Program-made: the position numbers and the translations under genes | Notes under the pieces: model-generated | What the model was told of the DNA's origin: nothing | Seen by the model: only the letters and a program-made list of their open reading frames with translations | Databases searched by the model: none | DNA from: an uncultured Acidobacteriota bacterium | Lineage (GTDB): Bacteria > Acidobacteriota > UBA6911 > RPQK01 > JAJDTT01 | Reading direction: 5' to 3' | Assembly: GCA_951812665.1 (NCBI GenBank) | Contig: CATOST010000036.1 | Location: 124,001-188,000, forward strand | DNA length: 64,000 nt | Shown: positions 17,766-26,797 of the stretch, piece by piece | Position numbering within the stretch: position 1 is the stretch's first letter | Layout: every line of letters starts with the position of its first letter

Positions 17766-19851
17766 CGACGAACTCCAGGTTTAGATTCCCCTGTGGGTCC
17801 AGCCAGGCACGGGCGTCGGGCGGCACGACGATGGTCGAATCGTATTCGTCGATCAAAAGGGGACCATTCTGAGGTTCTGCCAGGTCGCTGCGGCCCAGAA
17901 CGGGCGCATCCATCACCGTTCCGGAAAAACAGGCCCTGCGGCTGGGCGCCCTGGTGCCCAGATACTCGGCCGGCTTCAAGGCCCCCTCCTGACGCGGCTC
18001 CCCGGCCCGGCCGATAAATCGGACCGCCACCACTTCGATGGGATTGTCGGGATCGGAACGGTGTCCGTAGAGTTTCTCGTGCTCCGCTACAAAATCAGTG
18101 CACAGGTTTCGGACGGTATGGCCGCTGATCTCGCCTGCCGTGATCTCCAAGCGAATTTCGGAAGTCTGCCCCTTGAAGCGCACGTCGCAGGCGGCCGACA
18201 GCTGGACCTGCTTGGCGGGGAAGCCTTCGGCCTGGAACTGGGCCAGCATTTTCGCGCGCATCTCGTCGCTGACGTTCCGAAGCGCCGTCGCCGTCAAATC
18301 CGGTCCGGAGAGCAGACAGCTCCGGACGTCGTGGTGCTCGATTCCCGAAAAGAGCAGTCCCAAGGCGCTGAAGAGGCCCGGCAGCGCAGGAACGATCACT
18401 CGGCTGATGCCCAGTTCACGAGCCAAGCCCGCAGCATGGATCGGTCCGGAGCCCCCGAACGCCATCAACACGAAATGGCGCGGGTCGCGGCCGCGTTCGG
18501 TGGAGACGGCCCGCAAGGCCCTCATGGTGCGGGCATTTCCGATGCGATGGATGCCTTCGGCGGCTTGAATGAGATCCAGGCCCAAGGGCGATGCGATCTG
18601 GTCGGTTATGGCTCTCTCCGCGGATTCGCGATCGATGCTGACCTGGCCGTCCGCCAGATCGCCGGGCCGGATGTAGCCCAAGACCACGTTGGCGTCCGTC
18701 AGTGTGGTTGCCCGGCCACCCCGTTGATAGCAGACGGGGCCGGGCACGGCGCCGGCACTGCGCGGACCGACCCGCAGGCCCCCGGCCCGATCCAGGTAGG
18801 CGATGCTTCCGCCACCGGCTCCCACCTCCGCAATGTCGATGCTGGGCGCCCGGATCAACTCACCGCCGCCGCCCACCAGCCGGCTGACGACGGAGAGTGA
18901 GGAGCCGACCTCGTATTCCGGACTGTAGTCGATCTTCCCGCCTTCGATCATGGAGGCTTTGGCTGTGGTTCCCCCCATATCCAGCGTGACGACGTTTTCG
19001 ATCCCCAGACGGCCAGCGGTAAATCCCGCGGCCAGGACTCCCGCCGCCGGACCCGATTCCAGCACGAACACGGGCCGGCGCGCCGCATTGTCGTCCGGCG
19101 TCAATCCGCCTGCGGACTGCATGATGTGGAGCGGGGCCTCGATTTCCAGATCGTGAAGTCCGTGCCGCAGGGCATTCAGGTATACGTGCATGATGGGCCG
19201 CACGTAAGCGTTGACGACTGTGGTTGCCGTCCGTTCGTACTCCTTCCGCTCCGGCAGCACCTCGTGCGAAAGTGAGACGGGTGTGTTGGGGAAATGCCGG
19301 CGCAGAAACCGGCCCACGACCATCTCATGCTGGGGATACGCGTACGAATGGATGAAACAGACCGCGATGGACTCGACCGCCTCGGCTTCGAGCCGCTCCT
19401 TGATACGCCACAGATCGGCCTCGTCCAGCGGCGCCAGGACGGCGCCGTCGGCCGCAATCCGCTCGTCGACCTCGAAACGAAGATAGCGTTCCACTAGAAT
19501 CTCCGGTTTGTCAAAAAACACGTCGTAGATCTGGGGAGCCCGGATGCGGCGCAGCTCCAACACGTCCCGGAAGCCCTTGGTGGTGATCAGGGCGGTCTTG
19601 GCGCCCCGATGTTCCAGGACGGCGTTGGTGGCCACCGTGGTTCCGTGAGCGACCTGCCTCACCGCGGGACCACCGGTCTTGCTCTCGCGCAGCAGACTCG
19701 CGCTGGCGAGCAGGACCGCCTGCTCGAAGTCGGGGGGCGTGGAAGGCACCTTCTGGCTCCAGATTCTGCCCTCGGCGTCCAGCAGGATCACGTCTGTAAA
19801 GGTACCGCCGACGTCGGCGCCAATTCGGATTTGCTCTTGCGGTCTGCTCAT
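17758..19851 (-). CDS. Hydantoinase A/oxoprolinase family subunit
   Basis: 697 residues; ATG at 19851 preferred over the longer open frame because it starts just before the conserved actin-like nucleotide site (IRIGADVGGTFTDVILLD). Other HyuA marks are AHGTTVATNAVLEHRGAKTALITTKGFRDVLELRR, SLSHEVLPERKEYERTATTVVNAYV, LDMGGTTAK and FGGSGPIHAAGLARELG. The ATP-binding half works with HyuB to open or carboxylate cyclic amides such as hydantoins or 5-oxoproline. First gene of a likely hyuA-hyuB-MR operon. Confidence 0.92.
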   Translation of the reverse strand: MSRPQEQIRIGADVGGTFTDVILLDAEGRIWSQKVPSTPPDFEQAVLLASASLLRESKTGGPAVRQVAHGTTVATNAVLEHRGAKTALITTKGFRDVLELRRIRAPQIYDVFFDKPEILVERYLRFEVDERIAADGAVLAPLDEADLWRIKERLEAEAVESIAVCFIHSYAYPQHEMVVGRFLRRHFPNTPVSLSHEVLPERKEYERTATTVVNAYVRPIMHVYLNALRHGLHDLEIEAPLHIMQSAGGLTPDDNAARRPVFVLESGPAAGVLAAGFTAGRLGIENVVTLDMGGTTAKASMIEGGKIDYSPEYEVGSSLSVVSRLVGGGGELIRAPSIDIAEVGAGGGSIAYLDRAGGLRVGPRSAGAVPGPVCYQRGGRATTLTDANVVLGYIRPGDLADGQVSIDRESAERAITDQIASPLGLDLIQAAEGIHRIGNARTMRALRAVSTERGRDPRHFVLMAFGGSGPIHAAGLARELGISRVIVPALPGLFSALGLLFSGIEHHDVRSCLLSGPDLTATALRNVSDEMRAKMLAQFQAEGFPAKQVQLSAACDVRFKGQTSEIRLEITAGEISGHTVRNLCTDFVAEHEKLYGHRSDPDNPIEVVAVRFIGRAGEPRQEGALKPAEYLGTRAPSRRACFSGTVMDAPVLGRSDLAEPQNGPLLIDEYDSTIVVPPDARAWLDPQGNLNLEFVDG

Positions 19852-20199
19852 AATTCGATCATCAGGAGAAGTGCCGGTTTTTGGGGGACCTATGCCGGAG
19901 TTGTTCGTGCGAGGGCTCGTCCCCTGCAAAGTGTTTCTCCGTGGCAGAGTAGCCTAACTTGCGCCGGGTACCGGTTCAAGAGGCCGATACTCCCTTACGC
20001 CATCGTCTCGGATCGCCGAGGCACCGGTTCCATGGGGTCAGCCCATATCGGGCCACGCGTAGTCGATCCAAGGCTTTTGGGCTATCCTTTTCCCGCGAGC
20101 AACGCAGACCTTGCCGAAAGATCGACGTAGGGTTGCTTGTGCCCTCGGCGACGCTGGAAAGAAATCATTAAGAGCCCGTTCGCTGGAAGCCGACCAGAC
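19852..20199. other. Divergent intergenic region without recognisable genes
   Basis: 348 bp between hyuA and the E1 gene. It must hold both promoters, but I see no convincing -35/-10 pair, inverted repeat operator or small gene. A TTG-initiated extension of the E1 frame reaches 20137 but has no homologous look. Confidence 0.5.
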
Positions 20200-22176
20200 A
20201 TGGAAAAGATGGACAGAGCACTGGCAATAACGGCCTACGAAGACATGTTGATCATTCGGGCGTTTGAGGAAGAGGTGACTCGCCAGTTTCGGGGCGGAAA
20301 TTTTCCCCGCCACGCTCACACCTATCAGGGACAGGAGGCAGTCGCGGTGGGAGTCTGCCAGGCGCTGGAGCGGGATGACTTCATCACCAGCACGCACCGG
20401 GGCCATGGCCACCTCATCGCCAAAGGGGCCGATCTACGGCGCTCCATGGCCGAGTTTGCGGGGAAAGCATCCGGCTACTGCAAGGGCAAGGGCGGCGAGA
20501 TGCACGTCATCGATCTCAAGATCGGGATGCTGGGAGCGGTCAGCGTCGTGGGCGGCGGCATCCCGCTTGCGGTGGGAAGCGGCCTGGCCAGCCAGGTGGG
20601 CCGGGACAGCCGTGTCACCGTCTGCTTTTTCGGCGACGGAGCCGCCAACCAGGGGACCTTTCACGAGGGGCTCAACCTGGCCGCGGCCTGGAAGCTTCCC
20701 GTCGTTTTCGTCTGCGAGAACAACGGCTACGCCATGACGGTGAAGTCGTCGAACGTCACTTCAGTCAAGGACCTGGCAGTACGGGCCGGTTCCTATGGGA
20801 TGCCCGGATTCAGTGTCGACGGGAACGATTTCGCGGCAGTGCACGAGGCCGCCAAGAGAGCGGTGGGGGAGGCCCGGGACGGCAAGGGTCCGTCCCTGAT
20901 TGTCTGCAACACCTTCCGTTACGAACCGCACGCCACCGTCTTTCCGCCTGCCCTGCACCCGGCGTCGGCGGATGAAGTCCAGGCATGGAAGCATCGCGAT
21001 CCCATCGACCGCCTCCGTCGCGAACAGACGCAAGTCCTCACGGCGGAAGAGGATGAGGCCATTCGCGCTCGTGTGCGCGTTCGCGTGGAAGATGCCCTTC
21101 GTTTTGCCTTGGATTCGGAATGGCCGGATCCGTCCGAAGCCACCACGGAGGTCTATTCACCGGCTTACGTTCCCCCCCGGCGTGAGCCGCCGGCAGGCAG
21201 CCGCAAGATCACGTACACCCAAGCTCTCAACCAAGCGCTCCACGAGGAGATGACAAGTGACGATGGTTTGATCGTCATCGGAGAAGACGTTGAAATCCTG
21301 GGAGGTCTGTTCGGAGTCACCCGCGGCCTGGCCCGCCAGTTCAAGGATCGCGTCCGGGATACGCCGATCTCGGAGAATTCCTTCACCGGAGTGGGGATCG
21401 GGGCGGCCGTGCGCGGCTATCGGGTCGTGGTTGAATTGATGTACGTGGATTTCACGACCCTGGCCATGGACCAGATCGTCAATCTCGGGGCCAAGCTCCA
21501 CTACATGACCGGCGGCCAGGTCAAGGTACCGGTGGTGATTCGGACGGCGACCGGCGCCGGCGGCAGCGGCAGCGCGACCCATTCACAAAGTCTTGAAGCA
21601 TGGCTCTATCACGTTCCCGGATTGAAGTTGGTCATGCCGACCACACCCTACGATGCCAAGGGTCTGCTCACGACCGCGATCCGCGATGACAACCCGGTCC
21701 TGTTCCTGGAGCACAAGCTGCTCTATCAAACCCAGGGTCCGGTCCCCGAGATCGACTATGCGATTCCCTTCGGGGAAGCGGTCATCCGTCGCCCGGGAGA
21801 TGACGTCACCGTAGTGGCCACCGGAGCGATGGTCCAGGAGGCTCTCAAGGCCGCCGAGGATCTGTCGCGGCGGGAAAACGTCGAGCTGGAGGTGATCGAT
21901 CCCCGGACCATCGTGCCCCTCGATCTGGAAACCATCGTTTCCTCAGTCAGAAAAACACGCACGGCGGTAGTCTTGAACGAGGCTCCCCGCCAAGGCTCTT
22001 TTGCCGCCTGCTTGGCCAGCGAGATCGGTGAAGCGGCATTCGATTGGCTGGACGCCCCGGTCGTCGCACTGGGAATGCAACATACGCCCATTCCGTTCTC
22101 TCCGGCCTTGGAGAAAGAGTTGATTCCCAACGCTGAGCTGCTTAAAGAAGCGGTCCGGGAGCAACTCGATCTTTGA
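20200..22176 (+). CDS. Fused 2-oxoacid dehydrogenase E1 (alpha-beta) component
   Basis: 658 residues joining both E1 chains. Residues about 1-330 are E1-alpha: YQGQEAVAVGV, THRGHGHLIAKG, KGKGGEMH and the thiamine-diphosphate motif GDGAANQGTFHEG...CENNGYAM. Residues about 345-658 are E1-beta: ITYTQALNQALHEEM, IGEDVEILGGLFGVTRGL, PISENSFTGVGIGAA, THSQSLEAW and VVATGAMVQEAL. It decarboxylates a 2-oxoacid (pyruvate, acetoin-type or branched chain) and hands the acyl group to E2, encoded 59 bp downstream. The ATG at 20200 is chosen because the alpha chain normally begins about there. No E3 gene is in the window. Confidence 0.9.
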   Translation: MEKMDRALAITAYEDMLIIRAFEEEVTRQFRGGNFPRHAHTYQGQEAVAVGVCQALERDDFITSTHRGHGHLIAKGADLRRSMAEFAGKASGYCKGKGGEMHVIDLKIGMLGAVSVVGGGIPLAVGSGLASQVGRDSRVTVCFFGDGAANQGTFHEGLNLAAAWKLPVVFVCENNGYAMTVKSSNVTSVKDLAVRAGSYGMPGFSVDGNDFAAVHEAAKRAVGEARDGKGPSLIVCNTFRYEPHATVFPPALHPASADEVQAWKHRDPIDRLRREQTQVLTAEEDEAIRARVRVRVEDALRFALDSEWPDPSEATTEVYSPAYVPPRREPPAGSRKITYTQALNQALHEEMTSDDGLIVIGEDVEILGGLFGVTRGLARQFKDRVRDTPISENSFTGVGIGAAVRGYRVVVELMYVDFTTLAMDQIVNLGAKLHYMTGGQVKVPVVIRTATGAGGSGSATHSQSLEAWLYHVPGLKLVMPTTPYDAKGLLTTAIRDDNPVLFLEHKLLYQTQGPVPEIDYAIPFGEAVIRRPGDDVTVVATGAMVQEALKAAEDLSRRENVELEVIDPRTIVPLDLETIVSSVRKTRTAVVLNEAPRQGSFAACLASEIGEAAFDWLDAPVVALGMQHTPIPFSPALEKELIPNAELLKEAVREQLDL

Positions 22177-22235
22177 GTTTTTAACGGTGCGTCAGGTTTG
22201 AATTCATGAATACGGCTCCGAATAGGTAGTTCACC

Positions 22236-23432
22236 ATGTCAGATCTCAGGATGCCCGCATACGGCATCTCCGATGCCGGAGGCACGGTCATTCGATGGCT
22301 GAAGCAAATCGGGGACGCCGTTGAAGCGGGCGAATCCCTGGTACTGGTCGAAACCGAAAAGGCGGCAGTGGAGTTGGATTCCCCGGCCACCGGGATCTTG
22401 CGAGAGATTTGTGTCGACCAAGGTCACGTCTCCGTCGCAGAGCTTCTGGCCGTCATCGAGGACGAGACTGGCGCCGGCGAATCTCCTATTCCGGGTCCAA
22501 CTTCCTCCGAATCGACGAAGACGGGTCCCGCCACGGAAGGCATTCCGGAAGCTCCGGTCGTGCCGCGGCGCCCGGACCGCTCGACCAGGCGCTCAGCCGA
22601 GCCCAATGTGCGAGCGGCGCCCGCAGCTCGGCGTCTGGCCCGGAAGCATGGCATCGATCTGGGCCGGATCCGCGGAACCGGGCCTCGAGGCCGGATCGTC
22701 AGGGCCGATGTGGAACAACTGATCGGCACCTCCCGACCCGGGGCACCAGCCTTGGCTCCTGGCAGTGGACCCGAAACGGAGCGGGAGGAACTCTCACAGC
22801 TCAGGCGTGTGGTGGCCCAGCGAATGATCGAGAGCGCCACAACCATCCCTCAGTTCCATCTGACCGTGGACGCCGACGCCGGCGCACTGCTGAAGGCGTA
22901 TCGGCAACGGCGGCAGACCGCCCAGGGGATCTCGATGACCGCGTTTTTGGTCAAGGTGCTGGCGGAATTGCTGAAGCGATATCCTCGTTTCAACGCCTCC
23001 TGGAAGGAGGATCACATCGAGATCCACCGCTCGGTAAACATCAATGTTGCGGTGGCCACCGATCGAGGACTGCTCGTCCCCGTCTTGCGTGATTGCGCTT
23101 CCGGAACCATCGACGAAATCGACGAGCAACTGGTTGATCTGGTGAACCGTGCCAGAGCGGGAAAAGTCCTTCCCGAGGAATTCGCCGGGGGCACCTTCAC
23201 TTTGAGCAACCTCGGAATGTACGGGATCCGAGAGTTCAACGGCCTGATCAATCCCCCCCAGAGTGCGCTGCTGGCCGTGGGAGAGATCCGGGAGCGACCC
23301 TTCGTGAGCCAGGGGATGATCGGGATCCGGCCCGAGATGTCGCTCACGCTGGCGGCGGATCATCGCGTCGTCGACGGCGCCGAGGCCGCCCGGTTCCTGG
23401 ACGCGTTGCGAAACAACCTGACTCGCCTCTGA
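22236..23432 (+). CDS. Dihydrolipoamide acyltransferase (E2) of a 2-oxoacid dehydrogenase complex
   Basis: 398 residues in the standard E2 order. The lipoyl domain occupies about 1-78, with the lipoylated Lys in VETEKAAVELDSP. A Pro/Ser/Thr linker follows, then the peripheral subunit-binding domain at about 125-165 (AAPAARRLARKHGIDLGRIRG, TGPRGRIVRADVE) and the catalytic acyltransferase domain to the end (RRVVAQRMIESATTIPQFH, FTLSNLGMYGI, DHRVVDGAEAARF, the HxxxDG active site). It receives the acyl group from the fused E1 upstream and transfers it to CoA. Confidence 0.93.
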   Translation: MSDLRMPAYGISDAGGTVIRWLKQIGDAVEAGESLVLVETEKAAVELDSPATGILREICVDQGHVSVAELLAVIEDETGAGESPIPGPTSSESTKTGPATEGIPEAPVVPRRPDRSTRRSAEPNVRAAPAARRLARKHGIDLGRIRGTGPRGRIVRADVEQLIGTSRPGAPALAPGSGPETEREELSQLRRVVAQRMIESATTIPQFHLTVDADAGALLKAYRQRRQTAQGISMTAFLVKVLAELLKRYPRFNASWKEDHIEIHRSVNINVAVATDRGLLVPVLRDCASGTIDEIDEQLVDLVNRARAGKVLPEEFAGGTFTLSNLGMYGIREFNGLINPPQSALLAVGEIRERPFVSQGMIGIRPEMSLTLAADHRVVDGAEAARFLDALRNNLTRL

Positions 23433-23471
23433 CGCCGGACGGATCGGAACCGGCATCCATCCGGATTCGAA

Positions 23472-25256
23472 TCAGTCGGGAATGACCGGCAGGACCAGAT
23501 GAGACGGGTAGCGCTCGTCGTGATGGATGGTCTGGGCCGCGACTTTCATCTCCGCACTCTTGCCCAACGGATTGCCGGTGTTCAAATTCCTGGCGAAGCG
23601 CGGGAAGTTGCTGCTGGAGATCTCCAGCCGGATGCGGCTTCCCGGTTGGAACTCCCAACTCGTCTCCCAGATCTCGATGGGGATCTCGTAGACTCTTCCA
23701 GGTTCGATCAAGGTCGGATTTTCCAACGATTCCCGAAAGCTGGCCCGCCGGATCCCCTCACTGATGTGAACTGCGGTTCCATCCGGCAACACCTCGGTCA
23801 GGACGGCAGTGAAATCGGTGTCGACCGCGCTGGAAGCGGCATAGAGCTTCAACTCGATGGGGCCGGTGACCTCCAGCTTCCGGGTCAAGGGCTCACTGCT
23901 ATAGATCAGGACGTCGTCCCGCTTCTGGACGGGCCGGCGATCCTGAGGACCTCTCTGGTCGGGCGGAAACTCGGTCTGTCCTCCCACGGTGGGGATGGGG
24001 TTGGCGGGATCGTATTGGAAGCTGTCCTGAGGAGCACCGGAAGGGGGCGGTGAAGTCCCCAGGGTGCCGTCGCCCCGGTCGGAGTTGGCCGCTCCCCCGC
24101 TGTTGAGGTAGTACCTGGTCCACTGGGTGCGGGCCAATGGCCATTCGTGCTCGTCACGCCACTTGTTGGCGCGCATCACGAACAGCCGGATGGGGGCTTC
24201 CTGGTCGATGCCGTTGGGAACATCCTTGAGCCAGAAGTCATACCATCGGACATGCAGTTCCTCGACGTCGAGAAGGGAGGATTCCCCAAAATCAATCACC
24301 CAGTTGTCGTAGGTCTGATTGTAGGAATGGGACCAGGGCCCGACCAGGATCTTGGTCTGCCTTCTGGCCAACTCGGATCCCCCTTCCTCTCGAAAGCCGA
24401 TGAACTGCCGCCAGATCTCATGTTCCAGATTGTCGTACCAACCGGTCAGGAAGTAGGCCGGGACCAGAATCTTGTCGTATTTTCCTTTGGTTCCGTAGGA
24501 CTTCCAGTAGTCGTCATAGGTGGGGTGATCCAGCAGCGTCTTGACCCAGGGACGATCCACCATCTCGTCCAGCGCGGTGTAAAGGGGGAGCCGCGAGAAG
24601 ATCTCGTGCCAATCCATCAAAGGCTCGTCGAAAATACCGGGCCAGAAGGCCATGCCTCGATTGACCCAGAGGAACTCGGCCACGAAGATCACGTTCAGTT
24701 GGGGAATGCCGTCGTTGTAAAGATGTCCGAAGTTGGTCTCCTGGTTGGCGCTCGGCATCAGGGCTTTCAGATTCGGATGCTGGTAACGGGCCGGCATCAC
24801 CTGCGTGAAGCCGTCGTAGGAATGTCCGAAGGTCCCGATCTTCCCGTTGCACCAGCTCTGCTCGGTCAGCCACTTCTGAGTGTCGAATCCGTCCTCGGGG
24901 TCATTGACATAGGGGTGCCAGATCCCTTCGGAGTCGTGACGGCCGCGCAGATCCACCACGACCGCGGCGTAGCCCCTCTCGGCGAAATAGACCGCCCGGC
25001 GCACCACGTCCGGGCGCATGTTGTTGTAGGCGGTCATCAGCATCAGAGTGGGGAACGGGCCGGCTGCATCCGGCCGGTAAACGTCAGCCGAAAGATGGAC
25101 TCCATCCCGCATCGGCACCTTGGCGTCGAGCGAAAAAACGGCCTTGTGCCCGGGTTGGGAGAGCTCGGCCTGTCCACAGCCGAAGACCGTAAACAGTAGA
25201 GAGGAAAACACCGTCGTCACTATACTGGATCGCAGGCTGGTCTTCGCCTTGAGCAT
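23472..25256 (-). CDS. CocE/NonD family (S15) hydrolase, copy 3 (probable lipoprotein)
   Basis: 594 residues from the ATG at 25256, which has AGGAGGA 7 nt upstream; the open frame extends further but without a ribosome site. The N-terminus is a lipoprotein signal (LLFTVFGC, Cys27), so this copy is probably membrane-anchored whereas the other two look secreted. Catalytic features: MRDGVHLSADVYRPDAAG, elbow G-H-S-Y-D-G (Ser146), GWYDN, WSHSYN. The jelly-roll ends RLEISSSNFPRFARNLNTG. It is more like copy 1 than copy 2 in several stretches (VDLRGRHDSEG, MRANKWRDE-EWPLART). Confidence 0.88.
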   Translation of the reverse strand: MLKAKTSLRSSIVTTVFSSLLFTVFGCGQAELSQPGHKAVFSLDAKVPMRDGVHLSADVYRPDAAGPFPTLMLMTAYNNMRPDVVRRAVYFAERGYAAVVVDLRGRHDSEGIWHPYVNDPEDGFDTQKWLTEQSWCNGKIGTFGHSYDGFTQVMPARYQHPNLKALMPSANQETNFGHLYNDGIPQLNVIFVAEFLWVNRGMAFWPGIFDEPLMDWHEIFSRLPLYTALDEMVDRPWVKTLLDHPTYDDYWKSYGTKGKYDKILVPAYFLTGWYDNLEHEIWRQFIGFREEGGSELARRQTKILVGPWSHSYNQTYDNWVIDFGESSLLDVEELHVRWYDFWLKDVPNGIDQEAPIRLFVMRANKWRDEHEWPLARTQWTRYYLNSGGAANSDRGDGTLGTSPPPSGAPQDSFQYDPANPIPTVGGQTEFPPDQRGPQDRRPVQKRDDVLIYSSEPLTRKLEVTGPIELKLYAASSAVDTDFTAVLTEVLPDGTAVHISEGIRRASFRESLENPTLIEPGRVYEIPIEIWETSWEFQPGSRIRLEISSSNFPRFARNLNTGNPLGKSAEMKVAAQTIHHDERYPSHLVLPVIPD

Positions 25257-25427
25257 CAAGCCGTCCTCCTGGAAGTGGACCGGTTTTGCGCTGACTTGGT
25301 TCCGGGCGGCAAGGAGCCGCCAGAGATGTTGCCCGAAAAGCTGTTTTCTGGCTTCAGAGTCATCCGAATATATCACCGGCGCCGCCCCCTTGCCGATGGT
25401 CGTTGTCCAGCAGTCAGGAGACTTTAC

Positions 25428-26750
25428 ATGCATCGATTTTCAACGCTTGTTCTGGGACTGATCCTCTTTGGCGCCGGCAGCATCGAGCAAGGTCTGGCCG
25501 GGAAGCTGCGTGCCTCTTGCGTCAAGGTCGACATCACTCCCGGCGAGCCGGTGCTGATGCAAGCCTATCCGAGACCGGGACCCTCGGAAGGGGTGTTGGA
25601 TCGGATCTACCATCGGGTCGTTGCCCTGGACGACGGCCAGACCCAGGTCTTTCTGATTTCCAGCGATCTGGCACTGATCCGTTACGACGTCTACCGGGCG
25701 TTCTCCCAAAACCTGGCGAGGGAGACGGGGATCCGGCCGGAACAGGTCTGGTGGAATACGACCCAAACTCATTCCGGCCCCCAGGTCGGCCTTGAACCTG
25801 AGGATTCGAGCACGTTCAAGGCCAACCCGGACTACTCCGCCTGGCTCAAGAGAGCACTGATCGACGCCATTCTGGAGGCCCGCAGGAAGCTGGGACCGGC
25901 TCGTCTCGGCGTGGCCACCGGAATGTCCATGGCCAACATCAACCGGCGGCCCCGGGAGATCGACGGCAGCGTGCCCTATGTCGGATTGAATCCCGAGGGT
26001 CCGGTGGATCGGCAAATCGGACTGATCCGTCTGGAGCGGGCGGACGGAACCCTACTGGCTCTGATTGCGAGTTACGCCATGCACGGCACCGTCCTGCCCG
26101 TGAACGGTCCGGAGTACCTCTTGATCAGCGGTGATGCCCAGGGGGTCGTTGCCGAGTACGTGGAAGAGAAGACCGGAGCCCCCCTCCTTTTGATGAGTGG
26201 CGCCGAGGGGGATGTCGCTCCCATCTACAGCACCATCACCATGCCCCATGCGAAGAACCAGGGGTTGAATCACCTCAGCCAGTTCAAGGTTCTCTTGGGA
26301 GATCGAATTCTGGCGGCCAATCGATCGGTTGCGGCAACGACGACAGAGGTCAGGCTGTGGACAGGACGAACCATGATCGAGACTCCGCTCAAGCAGCAGC
26401 AAACCGTTTGGTACCAGGAGGCAATGCGCGGCTTGAAGCGGGAAACTGATGCAGGCGTGACGCTGGTAGGAATCCCGGTCGACTTCCTGAAGATCAATCG
26501 GGAGATCCTGCTCTGGGCGGCGCCGTTGGAACTTTTCGGCGAGATCGCCATGAAGGTCCGGGACCGGTCTCCGTTCCCCTACACCTTCTTCTATGGTTTG
26601 AACAATGGGTATCTTGGTTATCTGACCACCCGGAAGGCATTCGCCGAGGGAGGCTTCGAGCCCCGCATTTCCCCGTATACAGAGCAGGCCGAAGAGGACT
26701 TTACCAGCGGGATCTTGAACGCCGTCTGGGCGCTACCCGGACGGCCGTAG
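25428..26750 (+). CDS. Neutral/alkaline ceramidase-like hydrolase
   Basis: 440 residues; the ATG at 25428 follows CAGGAG and starts a signal peptide (MHRFSTLVLGLILFGAGS). Marks of the neutral ceramidase N-terminal domain are KVDITPGEPVLMQAY, the WWNTTQTHSGPQVG block (metal His and active-site region), SYAMHGTVLP and LLLMSGAEGDVAP. The C-terminal immunoglobulin-like domain of full-length ceramidases (over 600 residues) is missing, as in many bacterial homologues annotated only as neutral/alkaline non-lysosomal ceramidase. It probably hydrolyses an N-acyl amide; the true substrate is uncertain. The stop codon lies in a palindromic repeat. Confidence 0.82.
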   Translation: MHRFSTLVLGLILFGAGSIEQGLAGKLRASCVKVDITPGEPVLMQAYPRPGPSEGVLDRIYHRVVALDDGQTQVFLISSDLALIRYDVYRAFSQNLARETGIRPEQVWWNTTQTHSGPQVGLEPEDSSTFKANPDYSAWLKRALIDAILEARRKLGPARLGVATGMSMANINRRPREIDGSVPYVGLNPEGPVDRQIGLIRLERADGTLLALIASYAMHGTVLPVNGPEYLLISGDAQGVVAEYVEEKTGAPLLLMSGAEGDVAPIYSTITMPHAKNQGLNHLSQFKVLLGDRILAANRSVAATTTEVRLWTGRTMIETPLKQQQTVWYQEAMRGLKRETDAGVTLVGIPVDFLKINREILLWAAPLELFGEIAMKVRDRSPFPYTFFYGLNNGYLGYLTTRKAFAEGGFEPRISPYTEQAEEDFTSGILNAVWALPGRP

Positions 26751-26773
26751 GGGCTCCCCTTGTGGGTGCCCTC
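26747..26773 (+). repeat. CTTGTG-loop palindromic repeat (intact copy that defines the intron target)
   Basis: GTAGGGGCTCCC followed by CTTGTGGGTGCCCTC, a hairpin-type intergenic element whose first bases include the ceramidase stop codon. Removing the group II intron at 35063-35705 recreates the same 27-bp unit with two differences. A partial second half follows (CCCCTTGTGGACACCCTC). Confidence 0.7.
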
Positions 26774-26797
26774 TCCCCTTGTGGACACCCTCCCGCC

